Assembly: GCF_009866805.1 (NCBI RefSeq) | Contig: NZ_SIZW01000043.1 | Span: 1,040,356-1,104,355, forward strand | DNA from: Schauerella aestuarii | GTDB lineage: Bacteria; Pseudomonadota; Gammaproteobacteria; Burkholderiales; Burkholderiaceae_B | DNA length: 64,000 nt | Direction: 5' to 3' | In this document: positions 18,058 to 27,391 of the stretch, piece after piece | Layout: every line of letters starts with the position of its first letter | How positions within the stretch are numbered: the first letter of the stretch is position 1 | Made by a program: the position numbers and the translations under genes | Notes under the pieces: model-generated | Databases searched by the model: none | What the model was told of the DNA's origin: nothing | What the model saw: the letters and a program-made list of their open reading frames with translations, nothing else

Positions 18058-18939
18058 ATGTCGATTTTGATCAACAAGGACACCAAGGTCATCACCCAAG
18101 GCATTACGGGTAAGACTGGTCAGTTTCACACGCGCATGTGCCGCGAATACGCCAACGGCCGCGAAGCTTTCGTGGCTGGCGTGAACCCCAAGAAGGCCGG
18201 TGAGGACTTCGAAGGCGTGCCCATTTTCGCCTCCGTCAAGGACGCCAAGGCTGAAACCGGCGCGACCGTATCGGTGATTTACGTGCCGCCCGCCGGCGCT
18301 GCCGCCGCCATCTGGGAAGCCGTTGACGCCGATCTGGATCTGGTGATCTGCATTACCGAAGGCATTCCTGTCCGTGACATGCTTGAATTGCGCAACCGCA
18401 TGCGCGCGCAAAACAAGAAGACCCTGCTGTTGGGCCCCAACTGCCCGGGTCTCATCACGCCGGACGAAATCAAGATCGGCATCATGCCCGGCCACATTCA
18501 CCGCAAGGGCCGCATCGGCATCGTCAGCCGTTCGGGCACGTTGACGTATGAAGCCGTGGCGCAAGTGACCGAATTGGGTCTGGGCCAGTCGAGCGCCGTG
18601 GGTATTGGTGGCGACCCCATCAATGGCCTGAAGCACATCGACGTCATGAAGTTGTTCAACGACGATCCCGAAACCGACGCCGTCATCATGATCGGCGAAA
18701 TCGGTGGTCCGGATGAGGTCGAGGCCGCTCAGTGGGCCAAGGACAACATGAAGAAACCCGTCGTCGGCTTCATCGCCGGTGTGACGGCGCCTGCCGGCAA
18801 ACGCATGGGTCACGCTGGCGCGTTGATCTCGGGCGGTGCCGATACGGCCGATGCCAAGCTTGAAATCATGGAAGCGTGCGGTATCAAGACCACCCGCAAT
18901 CCTTCCGAGATGGCCAAGCTGTTGAAAGCAGCGCTCTGA
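18058..18939 (+). CDS. sucD: Succinyl-CoA synthetase alpha subunit
   Basis: A 293-residue alpha subunit of normal length. It has the CoA-binding Rossmann domain at the N-terminus (TQGITGKTGQFHT) and the phosphohistidine loop GHAGALISGG near residue 250. AAGGA lies seven bases before the ATG. A strong terminator follows, closing the DUF2889-sucC-sucD unit. Confidence 0.97.
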   Translation: MSILINKDTKVITQGITGKTGQFHTRMCREYANGREAFVAGVNPKKAGEDFEGVPIFASVKDAKAETGATVSVIYVPPAGAAAAIWEAVDADLDLVICITEGIPVRDMLELRNRMRAQNKKTLLLGPNCPGLITPDEIKIGIMPGHIHRKGRIGIVSRSGTLTYEAVAQVTELGLGQSSAVGIGGDPINGLKHIDVMKLFNDDPETDAVIMIGEIGGPDEVEAAQWAKDNMKKPVVGFIAGVTAPAGKRMGHAGALISGGADTADAKLEIMEACGIKTTRNPSEMAKLLKAAL

Positions 18940-18963
18940 TCGTCATCCGATCAAGCCATTAGA

Positions 18964-18989
18964 AACCGGCCGAAAGGCCGGTTTTTTTT
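18964..18989 (+). terminator. Rho-independent terminator after sucD
   Basis: Stem AACCGGCC / GGCCGGTT with a GAAA tetraloop, followed by a run of eight T. Textbook form, 25 bases past the sucD stop. Confidence 0.93.
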
Positions 18990-19062
18990 CGTCCGCCGAC
19001 TGCGCGTTGCATTCGTGCGACCGAACACTACCGCGAAAGCAGAGTGACAGCAGAACGTAACC

Positions 19063-19184
19063 TATAATGGCGCCCATAAGAGAAGGGTGCACAAATAACC
19101 GCTATTGCTCGCAGCAAGCGGAGCCGGCGCCTACGGCCATTATTGGATTGATAAATCGGGGATCGCTTCTAGGTAAAGAGGCGT
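19063..19184 (+). promoter_or_regulatory. Promoter -10 and structured leader of the first TerC gene
   Basis: A perfect TATAAT lies at 19063-19068 without a good -35. The roughly 110-nt leader contains a hairpin at 19099-19121 (CCGC/GCGG and TTGCT/AGCAA around CGC). TerC genes elsewhere are often under manganese riboswitch control, but I cannot match the known aptamer consensus here. Regulation by the leader is therefore only a possibility. Confidence 0.4.
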
Positions 19185-19889
19185 ATGGAACTCTCGTCAG
19201 CAGCATTCTGGATCGCATTGCTCCAGATCATTTGGGTAAACATTCTTCTCTCGGGCGACAACGCTGTCGTCATCGCACTCGCGGCACGGTCACTGCCCGA
19301 GGATCTGCAGAAAAAAGCCATCGTCATCGGCTCCGCCGCGGCGATCGTCATGCGTATCGTGCTCACCCTGGTGGCGGCCGAATTGCTGCTGCTGCCTTGG
19401 CTCAAGTTGATCGGCGCCCTGTTGTTGTTGTACATCGGCATCACGCTACTGCTGCCGGAGGAAGAGGACGAGGGCGGTCACAAGAAGCACGGCACCATGC
19501 TCGCGGCGATCCGCACGATCCTGATCGCCGATTTGGTCATGAGCCTTGACAACGTGGTGGCCGTTGCGGCTGCGGCGATGGGCGACAACACATTGTTGAT
19601 CCTCGGTCTGGCCATCAGCATTCCGCTGGTGATTTTCGGCAGCACCTTGCTGCTCAAAGTCATCGAGCGCTTCCCGATCATCGTCTGGGTGGGAGCGGCA
19701 TTGCTGGGCTTCATCGCCGGCGAGCTGCTGGTCGGCGATCCTGCGCTGCAAGCGCCGGTCGCTCGTCTGGATACGGCATTGGGTGTTTCGGAGCACCAAT
19801 TGGCACTCATGGCAGGCGCGATCGGCGCAATCCTTGTGCTTGCCATTGGAAAAATCTTGTTAGCAAGACGAAAGCTTAACGAAACCTGA
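19185..19889 (+). CDS. TerC/YjbE family integral membrane protein
   Basis: A 234-residue membrane protein of the TerC family with about seven hydrophobic helices. The family signature acidic motifs within helices are present twice: LLSGDNAVVIAL near residue 22 and LVMSLDNVVAVAA near residue 115. These Asp-Asn pairs are thought to line a metal path. Members in other bacteria export manganese or metalate exported enzymes. It is followed by a second TerC gene of similar length, so the two may be an old tandem duplication. AAAGAGG precedes the ATG. Confidence 0.88.
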   Translation: MELSSAAFWIALLQIIWVNILLSGDNAVVIALAARSLPEDLQKKAIVIGSAAAIVMRIVLTLVAAELLLLPWLKLIGALLLLYIGITLLLPEEEDEGGHKKHGTMLAAIRTILIADLVMSLDNVVAVAAAAMGDNTLLILGLAISIPLVIFGSTLLLKVIERFPIIVWVGAALLGFIAGELLVGDPALQAPVARLDTALGVSEHQLALMAGAIGAILVLAIGKILLARRKLNET

Positions 19890-19907
19890 ATTACAATCCT
19901 CCGGTTT

Positions 19908-19980
19908 TGCCCTGTTCGAAATTGCCGATTCGGCTGCTCGGGCAGGGCACGGTCCAGCAGCGGCCGCAGTTTTTCTATAA
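19908..19980 (+). promoter_or_regulatory. Structured spacer between the two TerC genes
   Basis: A stem TGCCCTG / CAGGGCA (19908-19914 with 19943-19949) encloses a small GCCG/CGGC hairpin. It is followed by a CGGTCC/GGCCG hairpin and a short T-run (about 19970). The layout resembles an attenuator: folded domain, then terminator-like element, then the second TerC gene. No known riboswitch consensus recognised. Confidence 0.35.
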
Positions 19981-20001
19981 ACGTTACCGGGGGCATTTCA
20001 A

Positions 20002-20712
20002 GTGCTTGAGTTTTTCCAAACATTAAGCTGGGCAGCAGTTTTTCAGATCATTCTGATCGACATTCTGTTGGGTGGCGACAACGCCGTCATCATCGCGTTG
20101 GCATGCCGCAATCTTGCGCCCAAGCAGCGCATGCAGGGCATCATCTGGGGTACCGCCGGGGCCATCATCCTGCGCGTCATCCTGATCTTCTTTGCCATGC
20201 AGCTCCTGCAGATTCCGTTCCTCAAGGTCGTCGGCGCACTGCTGCTGGTCTGGATCGGTGTGAAGCTCCTGATTCCCGAAGATGACGCCCACTCGAACAT
20301 CGATGGCGGCGGTTCGATCGTCTCGGCGATCAAGACCATCATCATTGCTGACTTCGTCATGAGCCTGGACAACGTGATCGCCATTGCCGGCGCCGCGCAG
20401 AATGCCAACCCCGATCATCAACTGGGTTTGGTCATCTTCGGCCTGGTCGTCAGCGTGCCCATCATCGTCTGGGGCAGCACCCTGGTGCTCAAGCTAATCG
20501 ACAAGTTCCCGTTGGTCGTCACCCTCGGAGCCGGGTTGCTGGGCTGGATCGCCGGCGGCATGCTGGTTACGGACGTTTATGTCGTCAACAACTTCGGTGT
20601 GCAGCCAACTTCGGTTAAAATCGCTGCTGAAGTCATTGGCGCGCTGTTCGTGATGGGTCTCGGTATCTTCCTGGCGCGCCGTAAAAAAGCCTCCAAGGAA
20701 CATGTTGCATGA
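20002..20712 (+). CDS. TerC/YjbE family integral membrane protein (second copy)
   Basis: A 236-residue TerC family membrane protein. The paired helix motifs are LLGGDNAVIIALA (about residue 18) and FVMSLDNVIAIAGA (about 113), spaced as in the preceding copy. The start is GTG at 20002 after a GGGGG ribosome site. Its stop overlaps the next tiny gene as ATGA. Probable role: manganese or other metal export, by family. Confidence 0.88.
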   Translation: MLEFFQTLSWAAVFQIILIDILLGGDNAVIIALACRNLAPKQRMQGIIWGTAGAIILRVILIFFAMQLLQIPFLKVVGALLLVWIGVKLLIPEDDAHSNIDGGGSIVSAIKTIIIADFVMSLDNVIAIAGAAQNANPDHQLGLVIFGLVVSVPIIVWGSTLVLKLIDKFPLVVTLGAGLLGWIAGGMLVTDVYVVNNFGVQPTSVKIAAEVIGALFVMGLGIFLARRKKASKEHVA

Positions 20713-20825
20713 GCTTCTTTAAATCCTCGAGTTCCCAGCAGTCGGGCCTGAGCCTGCTGCAGGGTCTGACCGTGCTGGCTATTCTTGGAGTGATCGTCAC
20801 GATCGTCGCGAAGCAGTTCATGTGA
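20709..20825 (+). CDS. 38-residue pilin-like membrane peptide
   Basis: A small gene coupled on both sides: its ATG overlaps the TerC stop (ATGA) and its TGA overlaps the hemC start (GTGA). The peptide has a short polar head ([12 protein letters not shown]) and then one hydrophobic helix, [18 protein letters not shown]. That stretch lines up with the N-terminal helix of type IV prepilins (GFTLIE-type), with the -1 glycine and the AI-x-G positions kept but Gln instead of Glu at position 5. It ends after KQFM, with no globular domain. It may be a pilin remnant or a functional mini-protein; in Ralstonia and Burkholderia I recall pilA following terC. Confidence 0.65.
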   Translation: MSFFKSSSSQQSGLSLLQGLTVLAILGVIVTIVAKQFM

Positions 20826-21781
20826 CCGCGATCGTGACCGATCCGAAGCGTTTGATCATTGCGACGCGAGCCAGCCGGCTCGCACTCTGGCAGGCGGAGC
20901 ACGTGCGTGACCGCCTGCGCCAACACTACCCTGATTGTTCGGTCGAGTTGCTGACCATGACGACGCGTGGCGATCAGATCCTTGATCGCACGTTGTCCAA
21001 AGTGGGTGGCAAGGGACTGTTCGTCAAAGAGCTCGAAACAGCACTTCTTGACGGGCGGGCCGATCTGGCCGTGCATTCCCTCAAAGACGTTCCCGTCGAC
21101 CTCCACGAGCCGTTCGAACTAACGTGCATCATGTCGCGGGCCGACCCGCGCGATGCGCTGGTCTCCAACGACTGGTCTTCTCTCGCAGAGCTGCCAAACG
21201 GCGCGATCGTCGGCACATCGAGCCTGCGGCGCGAGTCGCAGATTCGTGCGCGCTTTCCCCATCTGGTGGTCAAGCCTTTGCGCGGTAACCTCGACACGCG
21301 GCTCGGCAAGCTCGACCGGGGTGAGTATGCCGCGATCATTCTGGCTGCCGCGGGCCTCGAGCGACTCGGTCTGGCCGCGCGCATTCGCGGCTACCTGTCG
21401 CCTGCCGAAAGTCTGCCGGCCGCAGGTCAAGGCGCTTTAGGCATCGAGATTCGTGCCGATCGTGCCGATCTGCGGCAATGGCTGGCACCGTTGTCATGTG
21501 CCGATACGACCGCGTGCAGCGTCGCTGAACGTGCCGTCTCGCGAGTGCTGGGCGGGTCTTGCCAGGTACCGCTCGCGGCATTTGCGCAGCTCGATGGCGC
21601 GGGGCAGTTGTCGATCGACGCCTTGGTGGCGTCGCCCGATGGCGTCGACATCGTCCGTGCCAGCGACGCCGGTCCGGTTGCAGAGGCCGCTCAGATCGGC
21701 GAACGTGCAGCTCAGGCGCTGCTCGATCGTGGCGCGCGGGCGATTCTGGCCCGTCTGATCGACGCACCCGACGCGTCCTAG
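20822..21781 (+). CDS. hemC: Porphobilinogen deaminase (hydroxymethylbilane synthase)
   Basis: A 319-residue enzyme that joins four porphobilinogens into hydroxymethylbilane. Motifs: [14 protein letters not shown] near the start, [11 protein letters not shown], and the dipyrromethane cofactor cysteine in [11 protein letters not shown] near residue 247. The GTG at 20822 overlaps the preceding mini-gene stop, which places heme synthesis in the same transcript as TerC. hemD follows 30 bases later. Confidence 0.96.
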   Translation: MTAIVTDPKRLIIATRASRLALWQAEHVRDRLRQHYPDCSVELLTMTTRGDQILDRTLSKVGGKGLFVKELETALLDGRADLAVHSLKDVPVDLHEPFELTCIMSRADPRDALVSNDWSSLAELPNGAIVGTSSLRRESQIRARFPHLVVKPLRGNLDTRLGKLDRGEYAAIILAAAGLERLGLAARIRGYLSPAESLPAAGQGALGIEIRADRADLRQWLAPLSCADTTACSVAERAVSRVLGGSCQVPLAAFAQLDGAGQLSIDALVASPDGVDIVRASDAGPVAEAAQIGERAAQALLDRGARAILARLIDAPDAS

Positions 21782-21811
21782 CGTTCCGCTGTATCCAAGG
21801 GAGGGGCAGGC

Positions 21812-22603
21812 ATGTCTCCGATCGCCGTATTGACGCGTCCTGCAGGGCGCAACGATGCGTTGGCGGCACTGCTTGCGGCCCGTCAATGGACGCCGGTGAT
21901 TTTGCCTGCGCTGCGCATCGAGCGGCTCGCGCCCAATGCGGCTGCGTTTCCACATCCCAGTGCGTTCGATCTGATCGTGTTCGTCAGCGGCCAGGCGGCG
22001 CGCGCCTACGCCGAACAGTGGCGCGCATGCGACCCGGCAGGCCGCTGGCCCGTCGCTTCGCGAGTGGCCGGCGTGGGGGAAGCGACCGCGCAGGCCATTG
22101 CCTTGGCTGGATTGGGCGTCGGGCAGCATGAAATCGTGGTGCCCGACGCGCTTGGCGCCTCCCGCGATTCCGAGTCGCTGTGGCCCGCCATCGCGGCGCT
22201 TCAGCCCTTTCCCAAAAGCGTGCTGATCGTCCGCGGGGAAACGGGTCGCGAATGGCTTGCCCAGCGTCTGCGCGATACGGGGGCGTCGGTGACGATTCAT
22301 GCGGCCTACGGTCGCCACGCCGTGATCTGGACACCCGCCGAAATCGAGCGCGTCCAAGGCTGGGCGGCGCGCAGCATTTCGCCGACGTGGCTCCTGACCA
22401 GCCGCGAGAGCATCGACTCGATCATGGCCAACCTCAACCGCGCCGGTGCGCTGCAGTGGTGGCGGCATTGCACTTGCGTAGTCACGCACGAAAAATTGGC
22501 CGCCTATTTGCGCGCTCTGCCGACTGGCGGGGCAGGCGCGCCAGTGGTAAAAACTTGCTTACCCACAGATGCCGCAATGTTCAACGCTTTCGTTGCGACT
22601 TGA
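21812..22603 (+). CDS. hemD: Uroporphyrinogen-III synthase
   Basis: A 263-residue protein of the HemD fold, which cyclises and inverts ring D of hydroxymethylbilane. Sequence conservation in this family is low; supporting segments are VLTRPAGRNDALAALL at the start, LIVFVSGQAARAY and PTWLLTSRESIDSI. The ATG at 21812 follows GGGAGGGG. Position between hemC and hemX makes the call secure. Confidence 0.93.
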   Translation: MSPIAVLTRPAGRNDALAALLAARQWTPVILPALRIERLAPNAAAFPHPSAFDLIVFVSGQAARAYAEQWRACDPAGRWPVASRVAGVGEATAQAIALAGLGVGQHEIVVPDALGASRDSESLWPAIAALQPFPKSVLIVRGETGREWLAQRLRDTGASVTIHAAYGRHAVIWTPAEIERVQGWAARSISPTWLLTSRESIDSIMANLNRAGALQWWRHCTCVVTHEKLAAYLRALPTGGAGAPVVKTCLPTDAAMFNAFVAT

Positions 22604-22640
22604 ATCCATTGCGTGCGCTGCGACAGCTTACAATCGCGAC

Positions 22641-24434
22641 ATGACAAAAACGACATCCGATCTCGATCCGGCAGCATCATCCGCCGCCTCCGGCAAGTCA
22701 GAGGGGGCTTCGGCCGCGTCCTCTTCGGCAAGCGTCGCTTCGACGCCTGTCGTACCTCCTGGCGGCGACAAGCCTGTTGCGCCGGTACAGGTCACCACTA
22801 AAGCGGTGCCGTCGGCCGATCGGCCCGCCACTGAAGCGGGGACTGCACCCGTAGTGACGCCTCCGGTTGCCGGCGCTGTGCCCCCGATCGCGGCAGATAG
22901 AACGCCGGCGGTGGATAAGTCATTTGCGACCGATAAGCCGTTCAGCGCTGACAAGTCGGTCATAACGGACAAACCGGTCATAGCGGACAAGCCGCTCGCC
23001 GCGGACAGGTCGACTGCGTCGGATAAGGCGTTCAGCGCCGATAAGTCGATTGGCCCTGCGGGCAAGGCGTCCAGCACCGACAAGCCGTTGCGTGGCGAAA
23101 AGGTGTCCAGCCTCGAAAAGCCGTTCAGCCTCGATCGGTCCAACAGCATCGAAAAACCGTTCAGCGCCGACAAACCACTAAGCGGCGACAAAGCACCGTC
23201 GAGTAGCGCATCGACCGATAAGCCGTTTGCCACTGAAAAGCCTGGCGTCAGTGACGCAGGCGTGAAGCTGGACAAGTCTTCCGATGGCGGAATCGGTCGT
23301 ACCATTCCGCCGCCGCCTCCGCCGTCCGGCAGAGGCCCTGGCAAGCCGGGCAAGCGCGGCGGCTTGCCCGTTACGGTGATCATTCTGGTCCTGCTTTGCC
23401 TGGCGATGGGGTCGGCACTTTGGTTCCAACGTCAGCAATCCGAAAAAGCCGGTCGCGAGATCGCGTCCAGGCTGGATGGGTTGAGCACGCAACTCGAGCA
23501 GACGCGAAACAGCGCACGCGAATCACTCGCGCTGTCGCAAGCGCAGGCCGGGAAGGTCGCGGGTCTGGAGAATGCCTTGCGCGAAGCGCAGAGCCAGTAC
23601 AGCGCACTTGAGCAAGCCTGGCAAAGCTTCAACGACACCGGCAGTGACGATGTTTTGCTCAACGATATCGATCGCCTGTTGACGATCGCCAGCCAGCAGT
23701 TGCGGTTGGCTGGCAACGTCAATAACGCAATCGTCGCGCTTGAAACGGCGCAGTCCCGTCTCGCTCGTGCGGATCGTCCGCGCTTCGCCAGCCTCCAGGA
23801 GTCGATCAACGGCGATCTGGATCGTCTGCGCGGCGTGGCCACTGTCGACGTCGGTGCGCAATCCGCGCGCATCGATCGGTTGGCTGCCATGGTCATGCGT
23901 GCTCCGTTGCTTGTACCCGATGGCGCCGTGCCGGGTGGCATGGCCACCGGTACGCCGTTGTCCGCCGGCTTGCCGGCCGCAGCGGTCGCGGTCGAACCCG
24001 CGTTACCCGCCGATGCGCCGTGGTATCAGCACTGGCGCGCCGAGATCGCCTCCTGGCCCAGCCGCGCCGGATCGTCTTTGGCGCATGAGCTCGGCGATCT
24101 GATTCGCGTTCAGCGTGTCGATCAGCCCGAAGCATTGATTCTGTCGCCCGAGCAGGCCGATCAATTGCGCGCCACGGTGCGTCAGCGGCTGTTGGCTGTG
24201 CAGCTTTCGCTGCTGATGCGTCAGCCCGCAATCTGGCAGAGTGAAATGCAAAACGTCGTCACGACGCTCACGCGCTATTTCGATACCCGCGCTGCGGACA
24301 CCGCCGCCGCATTGACGCTGGCGCGTGAACTCGAGCAAACCCGGATCGCCGATCCGTTGCCCGACGTGACCAACAGTTTGAATGCCGTGGCGGCGATGCG
24401 GGCCGCAACCGCAACGCCACGCGAACAAGGTTAA
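22641..24434 (+). CDS. hemX: HemX-like membrane protein with repetitive N-terminus
   Basis: A 597-residue HemX-family protein (COG2959). Residues 1-215 are low-complexity and carry many DKP/DKS-centred short repeats. A proline stretch and one membrane helix (VTVIILVLLCLAMGSALWF, about 248-266) follow, then a long coiled-coil-like and helical periplasmic region (residues 270-590). HemX has no proven enzymatic role; it is usually cotranscribed with hemCD and hemY and may be a scaffold for heme enzymes. The ATG at 22641 is 37 bases past hemD; hemY starts five bases after its stop. Confidence 0.88.
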   Translation: MTKTTSDLDPAASSAASGKSEGASAASSSASVASTPVVPPGGDKPVAPVQVTTKAVPSADRPATEAGTAPVVTPPVAGAVPPIAADRTPAVDKSFATDKPFSADKSVITDKPVIADKPLAADRSTASDKAFSADKSIGPAGKASSTDKPLRGEKVSSLEKPFSLDRSNSIEKPFSADKPLSGDKAPSSSASTDKPFATEKPGVSDAGVKLDKSSDGGIGRTIPPPPPPSGRGPGKPGKRGGLPVTVIILVLLCLAMGSALWFQRQQSEKAGREIASRLDGLSTQLEQTRNSARESLALSQAQAGKVAGLENALREAQSQYSALEQAWQSFNDTGSDDVLLNDIDRLLTIASQQLRLAGNVNNAIVALETAQSRLARADRPRFASLQESINGDLDRLRGVATVDVGAQSARIDRLAAMVMRAPLLVPDGAVPGGMATGTPLSAGLPAAAVAVEPALPADAPWYQHWRAEIASWPSRAGSSLAHELGDLIRVQRVDQPEALILSPEQADQLRATVRQRLLAVQLSLLMRQPAIWQSEMQNVVTTLTRYFDTRAADTAAALTLARELEQTRIADPLPDVTNSLNAVAAMRAATATPREQG

Positions 24435-24439
24435 AAACC

Positions 24440-26002
24440 ATGCGCACCTGGTTCTGGACCCTCCTATTGGCGGTGGTCGCGGTCGCACTGGCTGTGACGC
24501 TGCAATCGCACGCCGGCAATGTATTGCTGCTGGTGTATCCGTGGCGTATCGAGCTGTCGCTCACGCTCGCCGTCCTGCTCATCATCGCGTCTTTCGTCCT
24601 GGTTTATGTCGGCCTGCGCTTCTTTGCATGGCTGATTGCCATTCCGTCACGTGTGCGGTCGTGGCGTGGCCAACGCGCGCAGGCCCGTGACCACGAACTG
24701 CTCGAACGCGGCTGGACCGAATTGCTCGAAGGCCGCTTTGCGCACGCCGAGAAGGATCTGGCCAAGCTCTACGATCAGACCAAGGTCAAAAGCCGTCGCG
24801 TGTTGGCCGCGTTGTCTGCCGCCCGTGCCGCGCACGGTTTGGGTGAGGGCGTGCGCCGAGATCTGATGCTCGATCGCGCGCGCGAGAGTGCCGGCGGCGA
24901 CGCGGGACTGAATGAGGCGGTTGCGACTGTCACGGCCGACCTGCTGCTGGAAGAGGGTAAGGCCCGCGAAGCGTTGGCTGTGCTCGAACCGTTGCAAGAC
25001 GGCGGTGCGCGCCATTTGAATACCTTGCGTCTGGTGCTGCGTGCCGAACGCGAGTTGGGTAATCATGAACGTGTCTTCGCCTTGGCGCGTTCGCTGTCGC
25101 GTCGCAACGCCATGTCCAAAGCGGACGCCGAGCGTTTGATCGGAACGGCTAGCGCCGCACGTCTTCAGGCGGCCTCTGGTGAAAACTGGCGCCTCCTCTG
25201 GAAGGAACTCAAGTCGGACGAGAAGCTGCTGCCTGAGATTGCCTTGGCGGGTGCGATGTCGTTCGAAGCGGCCGGCGAGCCGGATGAAGCGGCGCGCATT
25301 CTCGAGGCTGCCATCAGCCGTCAATTCCTGCCCGCACTGGTTGCCGCTTACGCGCGATGCGACACTTCACAAGTGCCGCGTCGGCTGGAAAAGGCCGAAG
25401 GTTGGCTGCAGACCCGCCCGAACGACCCGGATATTCTCACTGCCCTCGGCGTGCTGTGTTTGACGGGTCAGCTCTGGGGGCCTGCCGAGCGTTATTTGCG
25501 CCGCAGTGTGCAACTGCGCAGCGACGCGCAGGCGCATGCGCTGCTTGGCAGCTTGTACGATCGTCTTGAAAGGCCGAACGACGCGATGCGTCACTGGCGT
25601 CTGGCGACGGCCGTAGGAATGGCGCTGCCCAGCCTGGCTTTCGATACGGCGCTGCCGGCGGCCGATATGCGCGCCGATCCGCACCGGCTCGATGCCGAAG
25701 GTGCCTTTGACGAGGATGGTAGCGACGAACTCGCGCGGTCCGGCGCGTTCCAGGCTCCCGAGTTGCCGCGCGTGGCGCCCGTTCCCGCCACCGCATCGGA
25801 CTATGTGCTCGATCCGGACGCACGCAGCATGGATTCACCTGCGCCGCCACCCGATGCCGTCATCGCCCCGGCGTCATCGGTCGACATCGAAGAGTATTTC
25901 GATAGCGCCCCGATTCCGCTGGCTGAGATCGATGAAGCGGCGCTGGAGGACGGCAAACGGCGTAGCGACGATCGCACCGACCGCCGTGGTTCCAATCACT
26001 GA
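24440..26002 (+). CDS. hemY: HemY-like protein (TPR membrane protein)
   Basis: A 520-residue protein with two N-terminal membrane helices (about residues 5-25 and 40-62), the HemY N-terminal domain and TPR-like helical repeats through about residue 400. An acidic, disordered C-terminal tail follows. Proteobacterial HemY is linked to protoheme synthesis but is not the protoporphyrinogen oxidase of Gram-positives. AAGG lies before the ATG; the gene closes the hemCDXY run. Confidence 0.9.
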   Translation: MRTWFWTLLLAVVAVALAVTLQSHAGNVLLLVYPWRIELSLTLAVLLIIASFVLVYVGLRFFAWLIAIPSRVRSWRGQRAQARDHELLERGWTELLEGRFAHAEKDLAKLYDQTKVKSRRVLAALSAARAAHGLGEGVRRDLMLDRARESAGGDAGLNEAVATVTADLLLEEGKAREALAVLEPLQDGGARHLNTLRLVLRAERELGNHERVFALARSLSRRNAMSKADAERLIGTASAARLQAASGENWRLLWKELKSDEKLLPEIALAGAMSFEAAGEPDEAARILEAAISRQFLPALVAAYARCDTSQVPRRLEKAEGWLQTRPNDPDILTALGVLCLTGQLWGPAERYLRRSVQLRSDAQAHALLGSLYDRLERPNDAMRHWRLATAVGMALPSLAFDTALPAADMRADPHRLDAEGAFDEDGSDELARSGAFQAPELPRVAPVPATASDYVLDPDARSMDSPAPPPDAVIAPASSVDIEEYFDSAPIPLAEIDEAALEDGKRRSDDRTDRRGSNH

Positions 26003-26053
26003 TCCGGGCATGTCGCCCTCAGATTATTTTTCTCTTTTCCAAAGGTTTTATCG

Positions 26054-26587
26054 ATGAGTCTCGATCGTGTCGAAGCCGGCGCCAAGCTGCCGGACGAGTT
26101 CAATGTCATTATTGAAATCCCGATGAACGCCGATCCGGTCAAGTATGAAGTGGACAAGGATTCGGGCGCCATCTTCGTCGATCGCTTCATGCTGACGGCC
26201 ATGCACTATCCGTGCAACTACGGCTACATTCCGCAGACGATTTCGGACGATGGCGACCCCGCCGACGTGCTGGTCATGACACCGTTCCCGATTCAGATCG
26301 GTGCAGTCATCCGTTGCCGCGCGATCGGCGTGCTCGAGATGGACGATGAAGCAGGTGGCGATGCCAAGTTGCTGGCCGTCCCGGTCGAGAAGCTTTATCC
26401 CCCGTACCGCAATATCACCAAGCCTGAAGATCTGCCGGTCGAAGACCTGTCTCGCATTCAGCACTTTTTCGAGCACTACAAAGATCTCGAAAAGGGCAAG
26501 TGGGTCAAGGTCAAGGGCTGGAAGGGCGCCGACGAAGCGCGCGCCGAGATCATTCGCAGCCGCGATCGATACAACGCGGGCAAGTAA
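26054..26587 (+). CDS. ppa: Inorganic pyrophosphatase
   Basis: A 177-residue family I soluble pyrophosphatase, normal length. It hydrolyses pyrophosphate made by biosynthetic reactions. Active-site residues are visible in [19 protein letters not shown] and the metal-binding [10 protein letters not shown] motif. The ATG at 26054 is the usual start; the gene lies 51 bases past hemY. Confidence 0.96.
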   Translation: MSLDRVEAGAKLPDEFNVIIEIPMNADPVKYEVDKDSGAIFVDRFMLTAMHYPCNYGYIPQTISDDGDPADVLVMTPFPIQIGAVIRCRAIGVLEMDDEAGGDAKLLAVPVEKLYPPYRNITKPEDLPVEDLSRIQHFFEHYKDLEKGKWVKVKGWKGADEARAEIIRSRDRYNAGK

Positions 26588-26695
26588 GCGCCGTAACGGC
26601 GGATTGATGCGTTCAGCCTCCAATCCGCTCGGCCACAGCCCGGCACGTCAGGCATTGCTTATTCAAGTCGTAGGTCAACTCAGGTGGATGTGATC

Positions 26696-27391
26696 ATGGA
26701 ATATGTGTTTGAGCCGGCACCCGTTGTCGCCGTGCCGGTTGTGGGCAGCGAGCAAGGCTTTCCGGTGCGCCGAGTGTATTGCGTTGGACGCAACTATGCC
26801 GAGCACGCCAAGGAAATGGGCTTCACGGGTCGTGAAGATCCGTTTTTCTTCTGCAAGCCGGCCGATGCCATTCTGGCAATCGCCGATGGCGACACCGGCG
26901 AAATGCCGTACCCCAGCAAGACAGCCAACCTCCATTACGAAATGGAACTGGTCGTGGTGTTGGGCAAAGGCGGCAAGGATGTGCCGGTCGAGCAAGCGAA
27001 CGAACTGGTCTGGGGCTATGCCTTGGGCCTGGACATGACGCGTCGCGACCTGCAAGGCGAAGCCAAGAAGCAGGGGCGTCCCTGGGAAGTGGGCAAGGCA
27101 TTCGATCAGTCGGCGCCGATCGGTCCGATCCACCCCAAGAGCAAGACGGGCGTGCTGGATAAAGGCGCGATCTGGCTTGACGTCGACGGTCAACGCAAGC
27201 AGAGCAGCGACCTGTCCCAAATGATCTGGAATATTCCGGAAAGCATCTCGTATCTGTCGGGATTGTTCGAGCTGCAACCCGGCGACCTCATCTTTACCGG
27301 TACGCCGGAAGGTGTAGGCGCGGTGGTTCGCGGCAACATCATCACGGGCGGTGTCGAAGGCCTGGGCGAACTCAGCGTCCGCATCGTTTAA
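26696..27391 (+). CDS. Fumarylacetoacetate hydrolase family protein
   Basis: A 231-residue single-domain FAH-fold enzyme. The typical opening VYCVGRNYAEHAKEMG, the metal-binding LHYEMELVVVLGKGG (acidic ligands) and the C-terminal GDLIFTGTPEGVGAV are present. Close relatives include acylpyruvases and oxaloacetate decarboxylase/tautomerase-type proteins, so the exact substrate is open. I favour the ATG at 26696; a GTG four codons earlier is possible. Confidence 0.9.
   Translation: MEYVFEPAPVVAVPVVGSEQGFPVRRVYCVGRNYAEHAKEMGFTGREDPFFFCKPADAILAIADGDTGEMPYPSKTANLHYEMELVVVLGKGGKDVPVEQANELVWGYALGLDMTRRDLQGEAKKQGRPWEVGKAFDQSAPIGPIHPKSKTGVLDKGAIWLDVDGQRKQSSDLSQMIWNIPESISYLSGLFELQPGDLIFTGTPEGVGAVVRGNIITGGVEGLGELSVRIV

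Noticed and set aside
19063..19184. Manganese (yybP-ykoY) riboswitch before the first TerC gene
   Set aside because: Expected from the gene family, but I cannot find the conserved aptamer loops. Kept only as a structured leader of unknown function.
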